This document shows, one piece after another, positions 17,658 to 27,695 of a stretch of 64,000 nt of DNA. Under the pieces are notes generated by a model that worked only from the letters and a program-made list of their open reading frames with translations, was not told the DNA's origin and searched no databases. The stretch lies in contig CAVOOW010000001.1 of assembly GCA_963697675.1 (NCBI GenBank), positions 434,001 through 498,000 of the forward strand, in the 5' to 3' direction. Each line of letters begins with the position of its first letter. Within the stretch, counting starts at the first letter, position 1. The stretch comes from CAVOOW01 sp963697675 (GTDB taxonomy: Bacteria; Actinomycetota; Actinomycetes; JACCUZ01). Made by a program: the position numbers and the translations under genes.

Positions 17658-19082
17658 ATGTTCAGCAACGCGGACGAGGTCCTGCGTTTCATCAAGGATG
17701 AAGGCGTCAAGTTCGTCGACGTCCGCTTCTGTGACCTGCCCGGTGTCATGCAGCACTTCAACGTGCCGGCTCAGTCGGTCGACGAGGACTTCTTCGTCAA
17801 CGGGCAGATGTTCGACGGCTCGTCGATCCGAGGCTTCCAGGCCATCCACGAGTCGGACATGAAGCTCATCCCCGACCCGACGACGGCCTACCTCGACTCG
17901 TTCCGCACCGAGAAGACCCTCGCCATGAACTTCTCGATCGTCGACCCGTTCACCGACGAGGCCTACAGCCGCGACCCGCGCAACATCGCGGCCAAGGCAG
18001 AGGCCTACCTCAAGAGCTCGGGCATCGCCGACACCGCATACTTCGGGGCGGAGGCAGAGTTCTACGTCTTCGACAGCGTGCGTTTCGAGACCAAGCAGAA
18101 CGCCGGTTACTACTTCATCGACTCCGAAGAGGGCGCCTGGAACACCGGACGCGAGGAGGAGGGTGGCAACAAGGGCTACAAGCCGCGCTACAAGGGCGGT
18201 TACTTCCCGGTCCCGCCGCTCGACCACTACGCGGACCTGCGCGACCAGATGTCACTCGAACTCGACGCGGCAGGCATCGCGGTGGAGCGAGCGCACCACG
18301 AGGTCGGAACGGCCGGTCAGGCCGAGATCAACTACAGGTTCAGCACCCTGCTGCACGCCGCCGACCAGCTGATGATGTTCAAGTACATCATCAAGAACGT
18401 CGCGTGGGCTGCCGGCAAGACGGCCACGTTCATGCCGAAGCCGCTCTTCGGCGACAACGGCTCGGGCATGCACTGCCACCAGTCGCTGTGGCGGGAAGGC
18501 CAGCCGTTGTTCTACGACGAGCTCGGCTACGCCGGTCTCTCGGACATGGCTCGGCACTACATCGGCGGGCTGCTCAAGCACGCGCCGTCGCTGCTCGCGT
18601 TCACCAACCCGACCGTCAACAGCTATCACCGGTTGGTGCCCGGCTACGAGGCGCCGGTCAACCTCGTCTACTCGCAGCGCAACCGCTCGGCCTGCATCCG
18701 CATCCCGATCACGGGTGCGAACCCGAAGGCCAAGCGGCTCGAGTTCCGAGTCCCGGACCCGTCGTGCAACCCCTACCTCGCTTTCTCGGCGCAGCTGATG
18801 GCCGGCCTGGACGGCATCAAGAACAAGATCGAGCCCGACCAGCCCGTCGACAAGGACCTCTACGAGCTGCCCCCGGACGAGCACGCCGAGATCGCCCAGG
18901 TCCCGGCCTCGCTCGACGCGGTGCTCAACTCCTTGGAGGCCGACCACGGCTACCTGCTCGAGGGCGGCGTGTTCACCGCGGACCTGATCGAGACCTGGAT
19001 CGACTGGAAGAGGACCAACGAGATCGACCCGATCCGGCTGCGCCCGCACCCGCACGAGTTCGAGCTCTACTACGACCTGTAG
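17658..19082 (+). CDS. glnA: Glutamine synthetase type I
   Basis: Dodecameric ATP-dependent glutamine synthetase, the main ammonia-assimilating enzyme. The 474-residue protein has MFDGSSIRGF, the metal-binding GAEAEFYVFD, the ATP region KTATFMPKPLFGDNGSGMH, NPTVNSYHRLVPGYEAP, and the adenylylation site DKDLYELPP, whose Tyr is the target of GlnE. The start is fixed by AGGAGG five bases before ATG 17658. A GlnR box lies upstream and a hairpin terminator at 19092 follows. The modifying enzyme glnE and a second synthetase lie 5.5-11 kb downstream. Confidence 0.98.
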   Translation: MFSNADEVLRFIKDEGVKFVDVRFCDLPGVMQHFNVPAQSVDEDFFVNGQMFDGSSIRGFQAIHESDMKLIPDPTTAYLDSFRTEKTLAMNFSIVDPFTDEAYSRDPRNIAAKAEAYLKSSGIADTAYFGAEAEFYVFDSVRFETKQNAGYYFIDSEEGAWNTGREEEGGNKGYKPRYKGGYFPVPPLDHYADLRDQMSLELDAAGIAVERAHHEVGTAGQAEINYRFSTLLHAADQLMMFKYIIKNVAWAAGKTATFMPKPLFGDNGSGMHCHQSLWREGQPLFYDELGYAGLSDMARHYIGGLLKHAPSLLAFTNPTVNSYHRLVPGYEAPVNLVYSQRNRSACIRIPITGANPKAKRLEFRVPDPSCNPYLAFSAQLMAGLDGIKNKIEPDQPVDKDLYELPPDEHAEIAQVPASLDAVLNSLEADHGYLLEGGVFTADLIETWIDWKRTNEIDPIRLRPHPHEFELYYDL

Positions 19083-19091
19083 CCACGGTGG

Positions 19092-19123
19092 GCCTCGTGA
19101 CCTCACGTCTGTGGTCACGAGGC
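19092..19123 (+). terminator. glnA terminator hairpin
   Basis: GCCTCGTGACC at 19092-19102 pairs with GGTCACGAGGC at 19113-19123 around a ten-base loop, nine bases after the glnA stop. No T-run follows, as is common in high-GC genomes. Confidence 0.7.
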
Positions 19124-19529
19124 GCCGCTAGTCCGCAGAGAGTCCGCACGCGCCGTCAGCACTGCACCAATGGCGGAGCGTGCGGATTCATCTGTGCTGA
19201 TCGCTGGCTCATTCATGGACTGGTGCAGGCATGGACTGCTGCAGGCTCAGTTACCGGCGAGGCGCACACACTCCGGGGCAGGCATGGTCCAACGGTGGCC
19301 ACTCTTTCCAGCCGACCTCCCCGGGCACGATGGGCACTCGGCAGAGGGCGGTCTGGCAACCGTCAGCGTAGGCATGGGCCAGCCGAAAGGTCTGGGCGGA
19401 GACGAGGGCGGGTGGAAGATCGGGGTAGCCGATGAGCAGCGACATGGCAAACCTCCCGCGGAGCGCGGGGTCTGGGCGCTCGACGCCCAGGCACTCTCCT
19501 CGTCCGGCACGGCCGAACTCAAGGGGCAG
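19124..19529. other. Gap without a supported gene
   Basis: About 400 bases with no reading frame that looks like a real gene. Frames on both strands are open but have weak codon bias, no ribosome-binding sites and no recognised motifs. It separates glnA from the accessory block. Confidence 0.5.
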
Positions 19530-19826
19530 TCAGAAGGCGTACGAGGTCTCGCCGACCGGCCGCTCAGATGGACCTTCCCGGTCCAGTCGCAGCTGCCCGT
19601 TTGGCGTCAGCGTTAGGTGACCGGCCGCGGCGAGCACCCGCAGTTCCTGGCACACTGCCGGCGCCTCGACCGCGCCAGCCTTGACCAACAGATCGAGCGC
19701 TCGGACATAGTCCCGCTCGTCCGAGCGCGGGCAGACGACCGAGATGGTCGGCCAGCCGACGCTTCGCTCGGCGTTGATCTCGCGCAGAATCGCCAGTTGC
19801 ACGTGGTCCTGCATGTGTGGCTCCAT
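19530..19826 (-). CDS. Small winged-helix-like protein, family copy A
   Basis: A 98-residue protein starting at ATG 19826, five bases after a strong GGAGG. The pattern HVQLAILREINAE, ISVVCPRSDERDYVRALDLL, ELRVLAAAGHLTLTPNGQ suggests an all-helical start, a recognition-type helix and a C-terminal beta-wing, i.e. a winged helix-turn-helix. Two closer relatives of each other occur at 20162-20482 and 55029-55337; this copy is the diverged one, sharing the CP-x-x-D-x-R-D motif and the spacing to L-T-L-T/F-T-L-T. No known family name comes to mind. Function unknown; small DNA-binding regulator or antitoxin are possibilities. Confidence 0.7.
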   Translation of the reverse strand: MEPHMQDHVQLAILREINAERSVGWPTISVVCPRSDERDYVRALDLLVKAGAVEAPAVCQELRVLAAAGHLTLTPNGQLRLDREGPSERPVGETSYAF

Positions 19827-20161
19827 CCGAACCTCCAGAGGCCAACGCACACGTATCTGGACGTTGGCCCGGAAACCACCATGGATGCCGGCGAGTCCGC
19901 CGCACAACCATGGAGCGCTCCCATGCTGGCAAAGATGCGGTATGGGGGCGGCGTTCCATTCACCCGTTCGAGCCCACCGTGCCCAGCGTGGACATGCGGA
20001 CCCGTCCTGTAGACGATGAGCGTTTGCCGCGACCGTGGGAGTGCCGTGCTGGGTATTACGGCGCGGTGGAGATGGCTGGGCCGCCGTTGCGGATCGAGCG
20101 GATCTTCGGTCGCTCGTGCGGCGATCCCGAGTGTCAATGGCAGGAGATCAAGGAAGACGCC
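19827..20161. other. Gap between winged-helix copies A and B
   Basis: About 335 bases. A rightward frame from GTG 19989 encodes RPWECRAGYYGAVEMAG and RIERIFGRSCGDPECQWQE before running antisense into copy B. Its codon bias is only moderate and there is no clear ribosome-binding site, so I do not call it as a gene, though a small real protein cannot be excluded. Confidence 0.3.
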
Positions 20162-20482
20162 CTACCCGTCGTCCTCGTCGAGTCGCTGCTGCCCGAGTGC
20201 GGTCAGCGTGAACTGACCGGCCTCAGCCAGTGCCACGAACGAGCTGAGGCGCCACGTGGGGCCATCGATCGATCGTGCGTCGAGGAGGTGACCAAGAGCT
20301 GATTCGAGGTCTCGTCGGTCCGTACCAGGGCAGATCGCGGCTGTAGTCGCGAGGTCGGCAGTGCCGTGCTCGGCGAGCTGGAGCATGACAACAAATTGCA
20401 CCCGCCGCTGTGTGCTCCCGGGCATGGGGAAGTCGTCCGGGTTGTGGCGGGGACTGGGCACGGACGTGGGTGGCGTCGGCAT
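20162..20482 (-). CDS. Small winged-helix-like protein, family copy B
   Basis: A 106-residue protein from ATG 20482 (preceded by GGGGG). After a Pro/Ser-rich N-terminus it reads VQFVVMLQLAEHGTADL, TTAAICPGTDRRDLESALGH, LLDARSIDGPTWRL, VALAEAGQFTLTALGQQRL. It is nearly identical over the last 75 residues to copy C at 55029-55337 (for example CPGTDRRDLE-x-ALGHLLDAR and GQFTLTALGQQRLDEDD), including in DNA. The pattern fits a winged helix-turn-helix. The open frame extends upstream of 20482, so the exact start is uncertain. Function unknown. Confidence 0.7.
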   Translation of the reverse strand: MPTPPTSVPSPRHNPDDFPMPGSTQRRVQFVVMLQLAEHGTADLATTAAICPGTDRRDLESALGHLLDARSIDGPTWRLSSFVALAEAGQFTLTALGQQRLDEDDG

Positions 20483-20732
20483 GGACGCCCCCAAGGTCCG
20501 TGGATTGGCTCGTGGTGGCAGCCTGCTCTCGGTCAGCCTTGACGCGCAACGACCTGGGAGTGCCTCGTTTGGGTAAAGACGGTCCACAGTCGGGAGGGGA
20601 CCCGGTTAGTCCACCACGGGTGGCGTGAACGGCCGAACCTTCACCGGTTCCATGGCGTCCTTGAGGATGTCACCACGCGGCCCGGTGACGTCGTGACGAT
20701 GCTGAGCATCGTCCAGCCGGAAGGGGAACGCC

Positions 20733-21051
20733 ATGAAGCACGCCACGATCAGCGCGGCCAGCGCGTCTGTGCCCCAGGCTTGCTGCTCGGCGGCGCAATC
20801 GCCTCGTCTGCCCCGGCGCAAGCTGCGATGGCATGTTTCGGGTTTGCGGCCACGATCGCCGGCGGCCGGGACGACGATGTCAGCGGCGGCCCAGGCGTGG
20901 ACCGCATATTCGGCAAGGATGGTAACGACATCTTGAAGGCGGCACCGGCGCCGACAGCATCCGCGGCGGCCACGGAAACGACACTACAGGTGGCGGGCCT
21001 GGCATCGACACGTGTCGCAGCTCGAAGCACGCGCCGGGATGTAACCGGTAG
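20733..21051 (+). pseudogene. Decayed RTX-like secreted protein, tandem copy 1
   Basis: Starts MKHATISAASAS after GGAAGGGGAACGCC, then needs two single-base deletions repaired (near 20765 and 20930) to read a signal-peptide core LLLGGAIASSAPAQA, then GGRDDDVSGGPGVDRIFGKD, GGTGADSIRGGHGNDTTGG, ending GIDTCRSSKHAPGCNR. The end aligns with GVDTCKSPKNAPGCNN of the intact gene at 21551. It is a paralog of that gene with two frame breaks, both deletions. Most likely a pseudogene, unless the assembly is wrong here. Confidence 0.75.
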
Positions 21052-21129
21052 ACGGGGTTCCTGTCCGAACCACGTGACCTGTCTCTGCGTCCTTGCCGAT
21101 GACAGCCACCTGTCCGGACGGGGAACCCC

Positions 21130-21393
21130 ATGAAGCACCGTGTGATCCGTGTGACCATCGTCGCTGGGACCGCCGCCGTCCTGCTGGGCTGCTTGCCCGC
21201 GTCGGCCGTGTCAGCCGCGTCAGCCTCGGCGAGGACGACGTGACATCTTGTACGGCAACAAGGGGACGACCGCTTGGATGGCAACCACGGGGACCATCAT
21301 CTGTTCGGCGGTCCCGGACGTGACGTCATCCGTGGCAAGCAAGGCGTCGACACGTGCAGAAGCCCCCGGCAGTCGGCGGGCTGCCAGCGCTGA
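21130..21393 (+). pseudogene. Decayed RTX-like secreted protein, tandem copy 2
   Basis: Begins MKHRVIRVTIVAGTAAVLLG after GGACGGGGAACCCC, a good signal peptide ending ASAVSA, and stops after 37 codons. Repairing single-base deletions near 21240 and 21270 gives DILYGNKG, DDRLDGNHGDHHLFGGPGRD, VIRGKQGVDTCRSPRQSAGC. The upstream region and both ends match copies 1 and 3, so it is a shortened, broken member of the same tandem family. Confidence 0.7.
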
Positions 21394-21550
21394 CACCGGG
21401 CTGACGGCAATGACCTCCAAGGAAGCAGAGCAGGTTGCCGACTTGCGCGCTGAGAATTGCTTGTCAGGAAAGCGATATTCGTCCGAACCTCGACACCTCT
21501 TTCCCCGTCCTTGCTCATGTCTGAAACACCATGCCCGGAAGGGGAATGTC

Positions 21551-22075
21551 ATGAAGCACAACGCAATTCGAGCGACCCTCGTCACCGGCGTCGCCGCTCT
21601 GCTGCTCGGCGGCCTGAGCGCGGCTGGAGCCACAGGCGCGACCGGGGCAGCGGAAGAGACGTTCTGCGCCGGCCTGCCGGCCACTCAGGTCGGCACCGAT
21701 GCCGGCGAGACACTCACCGGCACACCACTCGACGACGTGATCGTCGGGCTCGGCGGTGCCGACACCATCCGCGGTCTCGAAGGCAACGACACGGTGTGCG
21801 CGGGCACCGGTAACGACGTCGTCTATGGCAGCGCAGGAGAAGACAACGTTCGTGGCGGGTCCGGTAACGATGTGCTGCGCGGCGGGCCGAACGCAGATGT
21901 CCTGGACGGCCGGTCCGGCGACGACATCATCTACGGCGGCTCCGGCAGTGACACCGCATTCGGCCACGCGGGGAACGATCTGGTTCGCGGTGGCAGCGGA
22001 GCCGACGTCATCAAGGGCGGGTCTGGCGTCGACACCTGCAAGAGCCCGAAGAACGCGCCGGGCTGCAACAACTAG
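21551..22075 (+). CDS. Secreted RTX-like calcium-binding repeat protein, intact copy 3
   Basis: A 174-residue protein. A signal peptide (MKHNAIRATLVTGVAALLLG, cleavage after about residue 30) is followed by repeated glycine/aspartate nonapeptides typical of RTX parallel beta-rolls: GLGGADTIRGLEGNDTV, GSAGEDNVRGGSGNDVLRGG, GRSGDDIIYGGSGSD, GGSGADVIKGGSGVDTC. A Cys pair near the end (VDTCKSPKNAPGC) may form a disulfide. It should bind calcium outside the cell; the partner or role is unknown. It starts at ATG 21551 after GGAAGGGG. It is the only intact member of a tandem trio. Lone short RTX proteins of this kind are common in actinobacteria. Confidence 0.88.
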   Translation: MKHNAIRATLVTGVAALLLGGLSAAGATGATGAAEETFCAGLPATQVGTDAGETLTGTPLDDVIVGLGGADTIRGLEGNDTVCAGTGNDVVYGSAGEDNVRGGSGNDVLRGGPNADVLDGRSGDDIIYGGSGSDTAFGHAGNDLVRGGSGADVIKGGSGVDTCKSPKNAPGCNN

Positions 22076-22098
22076 AAGGCTTTCGCGCAGGAGGGGAG

Positions 22099-22139
22099 CA
22101 CCGACGCCACCCGGTCCAGGGGGACGGGTGGCGTCGGTG
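22099..22139. terminator. Bidirectional terminator hairpin
   Basis: CACCGACGCCACCC at the left arm pairs with GGGTGGCGTCGGTG at the right, with a short GTCC/GGAC extension around the loop. It lies exactly between the stops of the converging RTX and sulfotransferase genes. Confidence 0.8.
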
Positions 22140-22141
22140 TG

Positions 22142-23311
22142 TCAACTGCCGGCCTTCGTGGCTCCCAGGCGAACGAGGGCCCGGCGGGCCTTCCTCCAGA
22201 CGCGGCCAGCCGGCACACCCGATGCGCTCGTCGGCGTCTGCGCCGGCGCGCCGGCGGGGGCCAGCAAGCCGCTTGACGTGACGGCGGCGACGACGGCCTC
22301 GCAGATCGCATCCGCCGTCCGCAGCGCGTCGGCCTGCCGGGCGTTGTCGACCTGCGAGCCGACGGTGCGCGCGCCAAGGGCCGACAGGTCGCCGACCACC
22401 CGGACTCCCGACGCGGCGATCTTCTCCGCGGCCGCACAGCCGATCTCGGCGGCTCGGTCCAGGGCCCATTGTGGCGTGGCGATGCTCGAGTCGTCCCAGA
22501 CGACCCGGTCCTGACTCCTCAAGTGCCGGCCGACGCCGACTGCGACGACCTTCCGATAGACCTCGTCGGGCCAGCCGCGTGCCAGCGCCTCCTCGCCGAG
22601 ACGTCGCATCAGCTCCGCCTCGGCGAAGGACATCGACCGGTTGCTGGCTTTCGGGTCGAGCTCGAGCAGCCCGGTGGGCAGGGCCAGCAGCTCCTCGAAC
22701 CTTCGCAGCACCCAGGTGCGATCGCTCTCGTCAACGACCATCAAGGTCACGCGGTCAGGCCCGACCAACTCGGACCAGCGTCCGACCAGATCGTCGATGG
22801 CATGACGATTCCAGAAACCCGGGGTCGGCTGCTTGTAAGGGGGCTGACGCAACATCGCGTCCAGCCACTCCTCATAAGGCACAGTCATCCGGTTGGTCAC
22901 GTACTGCTGCCACTGCGACGGCAGGATCTTGCTCAGCGGCCGCACCGTGGCAACCACGTGAACCCGATCGCCGCCGAGCTCACTCACCAAGCGTGACGCC
23001 GCCTCCGGTCGGGCGTCGGAGAGGAACTCGCTGCTGACGACCACGCGGTGGTCGGCAGCATCGGCCACCTGCGCAGCCAGGTTGCGCCCGGCTTGTTCCG
23101 ACGGCTGTCCGTGGCCCACTGCCACCGCGGCCGAACCGCGCAGGGCGAGCACCGCCTGGATGGGGTTCCGACCGTGGCCGGCATGCAGAACCCCATGCTT
23201 GAGGAGATTCTCACGCGAATTGAACAACGCGTGCTGCAGCGCCGTCGTCCCGGTCTTGAACGCGCCGATGTGCAGGAGGACCGCGCAATGGTGCAGCGGT
23301 TCGAGCAACAT
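22142..23311 (-). CDS. Sulfotransferase-like protein
   Basis: A 389-residue protein. The N-terminal HIGAFKTGTTALQHALF fits the 5'-phosphosulfate-binding loop of PAPS-dependent sulfotransferases (H-I-G-x-x-K-T-G-T-T). VVVSSEFLSDARPEAA and VHVVATVRPLSKILPSQWQQ fit the second phosphate-binding segment, with a conserved Arg and Ser region. The acceptor is unknown; such enzymes often modify surface glycans or lipids. No membrane segment is seen. The start at ATG 23311 is reasonable. It is followed by the RTX cluster and preceded by an MFS transporter in the same direction. Confidence 0.78.
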   Translation of the reverse strand: MLLEPLHHCAVLLHIGAFKTGTTALQHALFNSRENLLKHGVLHAGHGRNPIQAVLALRGSAAVAVGHGQPSEQAGRNLAAQVADAADHRVVVSSEFLSDARPEAASRLVSELGGDRVHVVATVRPLSKILPSQWQQYVTNRMTVPYEEWLDAMLRQPPYKQPTPGFWNRHAIDDLVGRWSELVGPDRVTLMVVDESDRTWVLRRFEELLALPTGLLELDPKASNRSMSFAEAELMRRLGEEALARGWPDEVYRKVVAVGVGRHLRSQDRVVWDDSSIATPQWALDRAAEIGCAAAEKIAASGVRVVGDLSALGARTVGSQVDNARQADALRTADAICEAVVAAVTSSGLLAPAGAPAQTPTSASGVPAGRVWRKARRALVRLGATKAGS

Positions 23312-23371
23312 CAGGTCTCCTTCCGGCGCTGGCCGAACACTTTAGTCGTCATCCGGCAGAGCTTGAGCTTT

Positions 23372-24583
23372 CTAGCCACCCTCGAAGACGCGGCTCGCCG
23401 ACCGTTGGATAGCGGCACGCGGCCACGCCCGTGCGACGACTCCGATGAGCGCCAGCCCGAGCGCGCCCGACGCGGTGACCGCCACCGCCGGGGACGTCAG
23501 GTCGGCGACCGCACCAACCAGCAGAAAGGCAGCGCCGCTTGCCAGGCTGAAGCCACTGCCGGCGAGACCGTTGACCCGGCCCCGGAACGCGGCAGGTGTT
23601 ATCAGGTTCACGGTCGCCATCAAAGGCAGCAGGAAGGCCTGGCCGAGTCCGCTCGTGAAGAACAGGAACAGGGTCACCCACCATGGCGGCGCCACACAGG
23701 TCGCCAGCAACGGCAGGCAGCTCAGCACGGCGAGCGGCAGCATCGCGCCCACCTGCCGCATCGGCGCCTGCCGCCCGAGCAGGTAGGCACCGAGCGCAGC
23801 GCCCGCCGGCACGCTCGCCATCAGCACGGCACCGACCTGGGCCGGCATGCCGTCGTGTCGCGCGTAGGCCAGCGCCGCGGCCTCCGGGGCAATGACGAAC
23901 ACCGTCGCGCCCCAACCGAGCACGACGATGGCTCGCAGAGCGATGTCGTCGAACAGCAGGTGCACCCCCGCCCGGAAGTCGCGCAGGAACGGCGTGGGCA
24001 GGTCGCCTTCGCGCCGCGCGGGCCGCGCCCGCAGGGTCATGAGCACGACGACGAAGGAAATGCCGAACGTCGCCGCGTCGATGAGCAGGCCAGTCCGCGC
24101 GCCGACAGCGAAAATCACCAGCCCGGCCAAGGCAATCCCGACCACCTGGTCGACCTGGAAAAGCACCCGCATGAGCCCCATGCCAGCCAGCGCCAGGCGT
24201 GGCTCCGGCAGCACGTCGGCGACCACAGCCCGCTGCGTGGCGTCGAACGGTGCCGAGAAGAACTCGGCAACGAGAAGCAAACCGAGCAGCACCCACACCG
24301 GTGTGCCGTCCACGGCGACGACCGCAAGCAGCGTGATGACCAGACCCCGACCGAGGTCACAGGTCAGCAGCACCGCCTTGCGGGACACACGGTCGGCGAT
24401 CCCGCCGAGCAGCGCCGAACCGAACACCGCAGGCACGAAGCTCACGACGAACGCCAGCACGGCAAGGAAGGCGCTGTCTGTGCGCGCCAGCACGACGGAG
24501 GCGAGCGCGACACGGGCGATGTAGTCGCCCCAGTCGCTGGTGACCTGCGCGATGACGAGGCCACGGAACTCCCGGCTGCGCAA
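23372..24583 (-). CDS. MFS transporter
   Basis: Polytopic membrane protein of about 400 residues with 11-12 hydrophobic helices. The loop between helices 2 and 3 reads GGIADRVSRKAVLL, the major facilitator signature, and the N-terminal half is the DALRSREFRGLVIAQ type seen in drug-efflux-like actinobacterial MFS proteins. A TTG at 24583 gives 403 residues, but the frame continues upstream to about 24635 (SELTSGRPLSDEAATYRDAL), touching the glnE stop, so translation may start earlier by coupling. The substrate is unknown. Confidence 0.82.
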   Translation of the reverse strand: MRSREFRGLVIAQVTSDWGDYIARVALASVVLARTDSAFLAVLAFVVSFVPAVFGSALLGGIADRVSRKAVLLTCDLGRGLVITLLAVVAVDGTPVWVLLGLLLVAEFFSAPFDATQRAVVADVLPEPRLALAGMGLMRVLFQVDQVVGIALAGLVIFAVGARTGLLIDAATFGISFVVVLMTLRARPARREGDLPTPFLRDFRAGVHLLFDDIALRAIVVLGWGATVFVIAPEAAALAYARHDGMPAQVGAVLMASVPAGAALGAYLLGRQAPMRQVGAMLPLAVLSCLPLLATCVAPPWWVTLFLFFTSGLGQAFLLPLMATVNLITPAAFRGRVNGLAGSGFSLASGAAFLLVGAVADLTSPAVAVTASGALGLALIGVVARAWPRAAIQRSASRVFEGG

Positions 24584-24635
24584 GGCATCGCGGTAGGTCG
24601 CTGCCTCATCGCTGAGAGGTCTGCCGCTCGTTAGC

Positions 24636-27600
24636 TCACTGATAGAACACCGCTTCCACCACCGTCCTCGCCCGTCGCGTCGCGCGACGATAGTCGTCGA
24701 CAAGCGTGCCGGCCGCGCCCGGAGGGTAACCGAGCAGCCGCGCCGATCCCGAGAGCTCGCGCAGGTCTGTGGGCAGGTTGTCGCCGGGCCGGCCACGAGC
24801 GAGCAACCCAGCATTGCGTACGCGCGTGGCCATCCTCCACGCGTGCCGTAGCGTCTCCGCCTGCTCGACGTCGAGCAGTCCGGCGGCCGCAGCGGCATCG
24901 AGGGCCGGCAAGGTGCGCGTGGTGCGCAGCCCTGGCACGTCGGCCGCGTGCTGGAGCTGGAAGAGCTGCACTGTCCACTCGACATCGGCCAGCCCACCCG
25001 GGCCGAGCTTGGTGTTTCGCGCGGGGTCGACCCCGCGCGGCAGCCGCTCGGCCTCCACGCGCGCCTTGATGCGGCGGATCTCCCGGACGGCAGCGGCGTC
25101 GAGCCCGGACCGGGGATAGCGGAGCGGGTCGATCAGGTCCACGAACCGCTCGCCCAGCTCCACGTCGCCGGCCAGCGGCTCGGCCCGCAGCAGAGCCTGG
25201 CTCTCCCACACGTGCGACCAGCGCTCGTAATAGGCCGCGTAGGACGCGAGCGTGCGCACCAGCGGACCCTGGCGGCCTTCGGGGCGCAGGTCCGCGTCGA
25301 CGACGAGTGGCGGGTCGGCCGACGGCACGCCGAGCAGCCGGCGCAGCTCGCCGAAGACCGCCTGCGCCGCCTCGGACGCAGCTTGCTCGTCGGCGCCCTC
25401 GACAGGGTCGTGCACGAACAGCACGTCGGCGTCGCTCGCATAGCCGAACTCATGACCGCCCAGGCGCCCCATGGCGATCACCGCGAGACGCGTCGGCAGT
25501 GGCCCGCCGGCCACTCGCTCCGCCTGTCGACGGGCGACCTCGAGAGCGGCGGCAACCGTGACCGAGGCGACATCGGTCAGCCCCTCCTCGACCTCCGAGA
25601 CGTTGGCGAAGCCGAGCACATCGGCCGCTGCGACCCGGAACAGCTCGCGGCGCCGGATGCTGCGCGCGACCGCGACCGCGGCCACGGGGTCGTCGTGTCG
25701 CTCGACCGCGGACATCACCTCCGAGGACAGGACCGATCGAGACCGGGGCCGCAGCGACGTGTCGTCGGCGAGCAGCTGCACCGCCTCGGGTGCACCCTGC
25801 AGCAGATCCACCGCATAGCGACTGCTCGCCAGCAGGTGGGCCAGGTGGGAGGCCACGGCGCCCTCGTCGCGCAGCAGATCGGAGGTACCACGGCGTCGTA
25901 CCCATCACCTCGCTGATCCGCCGGAACGCGAGCAGCCCGCCGTCCGGGTCGGGGGCGTCGGCGAACCAGCCGAGCATGACCGGGAGCAGGGTGCGCTGGA
26001 TGTTGGCCCGCCGGCTCACACCCGACGTCAGCACCTCGAGGTGGCGCAGCGCGCCCGGCGGGTCGATGTAGCCGAGGGCCTCCAGCCGCGAGCGCGCCGC
26101 ATCCGGCGTGAGCCGCGCCTCGTCCGGACCGAGCCGGGCCACCGAGGCCAGCAGGGGCCGGTAGAAGAGCTTCTCGTGCAGCCGACGGACCTCGCGCGCA
26201 TGCTGTCGCCACTGGGTCGTGAGCTCCTCGACCGGGTTGGATCGCAGCCCCAGGGAACGGCCGAGCCAGCGCAGCTCATCGGGATCATCGGGCATCAGGT
26301 GGGTGCGGGTGAGTCGCGACAGCTGCAGGCGGTGCTCGACCGTGCGCAGGAAACGGTAGGCGCGCTCGAGCCCCGCGGCGTCGCCGCGGCCGACGTAGCC
26401 GTACGTCGACAGCGCCTCCAGGGCCGCGAGGGTGTTCGGGCTGCGCAGCATGTCGTCCGTGCGGCCATGCACGAGCTGCAAGAGCTGGACGGCGAACTCC
26501 ACGTCGCGCAGACCGCCCGGCCCGAGCTTGAGCTGGCGGTCGCTCCCGGCGGCCGGCAGCGTCTGTTCCACTCGGCGGCGCATGGCTTGCACGTCGCTGA
26601 CGAAGTCGTCACGGTCGGCCGCCCGCCACACGAGCGGGGACAAGGCGTCGATGTACGCCGCCCCGAGCGCGAGATCGCCGGCGACCGGGCGCGCCTTGAG
26701 CAGTGCCTGGAACTCCCATGTGCGCGCCCACCGCTCGTAGTAGGCGACGTGGCTGGCCAGCGTCCTGACCAGCGGGCCGGCCTTGCCCTCCGGTCGCAAT
26801 GCAGCGTCGACCGGCCAGATGATGCCCTCGGCGGTGGACGAGGAGCAGACCCGCATCATCGCGACGGCCATCGACGTCGCCGTGCGCAGTGCCGCCGTCT
26901 CGTCCGCGGCGGTGTGACCCTCACCCTCTTGACCGTCAGTCGGCACAGCCTCGGCAACGAAGACCACGTCGACATCGCTCGCGTAGTTGAGCTCCTGCCC
27001 GCCGCACTTGCCCATCGCGATGACGGCGAGCCGGCACGGCGTGGCGTCGGCGGGCAGACCGGCCCGGGCGATGGCGAGTGCGGCCTCCAGCGTTCCGGCT
27101 GCGAGGTCCGCGAGCTCGGCAGCCACGTCGCTGACCTCGACCGTGCCGGTGAGGTCACGCGCGGCCAGTCGCAGGATGGCCCCGCGATAGGCGACCCGCA
27201 GCGCATCGGCGGTGCCCTCGCCCGAGGCAACGGGTTCGTCGTCGACGAAGTCGGCGCCGACGGACATGAGCATCTCGGCCCGCAGCCCTGCGGCACTCGG
27301 CCGCACCGCTCCGCTGCCGTCCGCGTCGCCGAGCAGCCGCCAGTGCTCGGGATGGCGCACCAGATGGTCGGTCAGGGCCTGGCTCGCGCCCAGCACGTCG
27401 AGCAGGCCACCACGCAGCCGCACGTCGCGGTCGAGCTCGTGGATCAGGTCGTCGGAGTCCGGAGCGGCTTCCAGCAGCAGGGTCAGGCCGCGCAGCGCAG
27501 CGTCGGGGTCGGCCGTTGCGGCCAGTGCGTTGAGCAGCCGGTCGTCACCAGCGAGGCGGGCGAGCGCGGGCGCATCCAGCAGCTCTGCCGCGCGGGACGG

Positions 27601-27657
27601 CTCGGTGAAGCCGACCCTGGCGAGCTGGGCCGTGGCGCTTCCGCGGGTGACCGTCAC
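24636..27657 (-). CDS. glnE: Bifunctional glutamine synthetase adenylyltransferase/deadenylase, with a +1 frame break
   Basis: GlnE adenylylates and deadenylylates the Tyr of GlnA. After correction it has about 1,006 residues, the normal size. Two nucleotidyltransferase domains are visible: GGQELNYASDVDVVFV in the N-terminal half and GGHEFGYASDADVLFV in the C-terminal half, each followed by a helical domain. The GTG start is at 27657. The frame changes near 25880: EVMGTTPWYLR in the first frame continues as LLRDEGAVASHLAHLL in the next, with one extra base between. The break falls between the two active domains, so each half could fold alone, but a sequencing insertion is more likely. Confidence 0.93.
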
Positions 27658-27695
27658 AGCCGCCCAAACTAGTTGCCACCGCCGCATCCTGACGA

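Noticed and set aside
19989..20302. Rightward small gene between winged-helix copies A and B
   Set aside because: Weak codon bias, no ribosome-binding site, and it overlaps copy B antisense; left only as a possibility.
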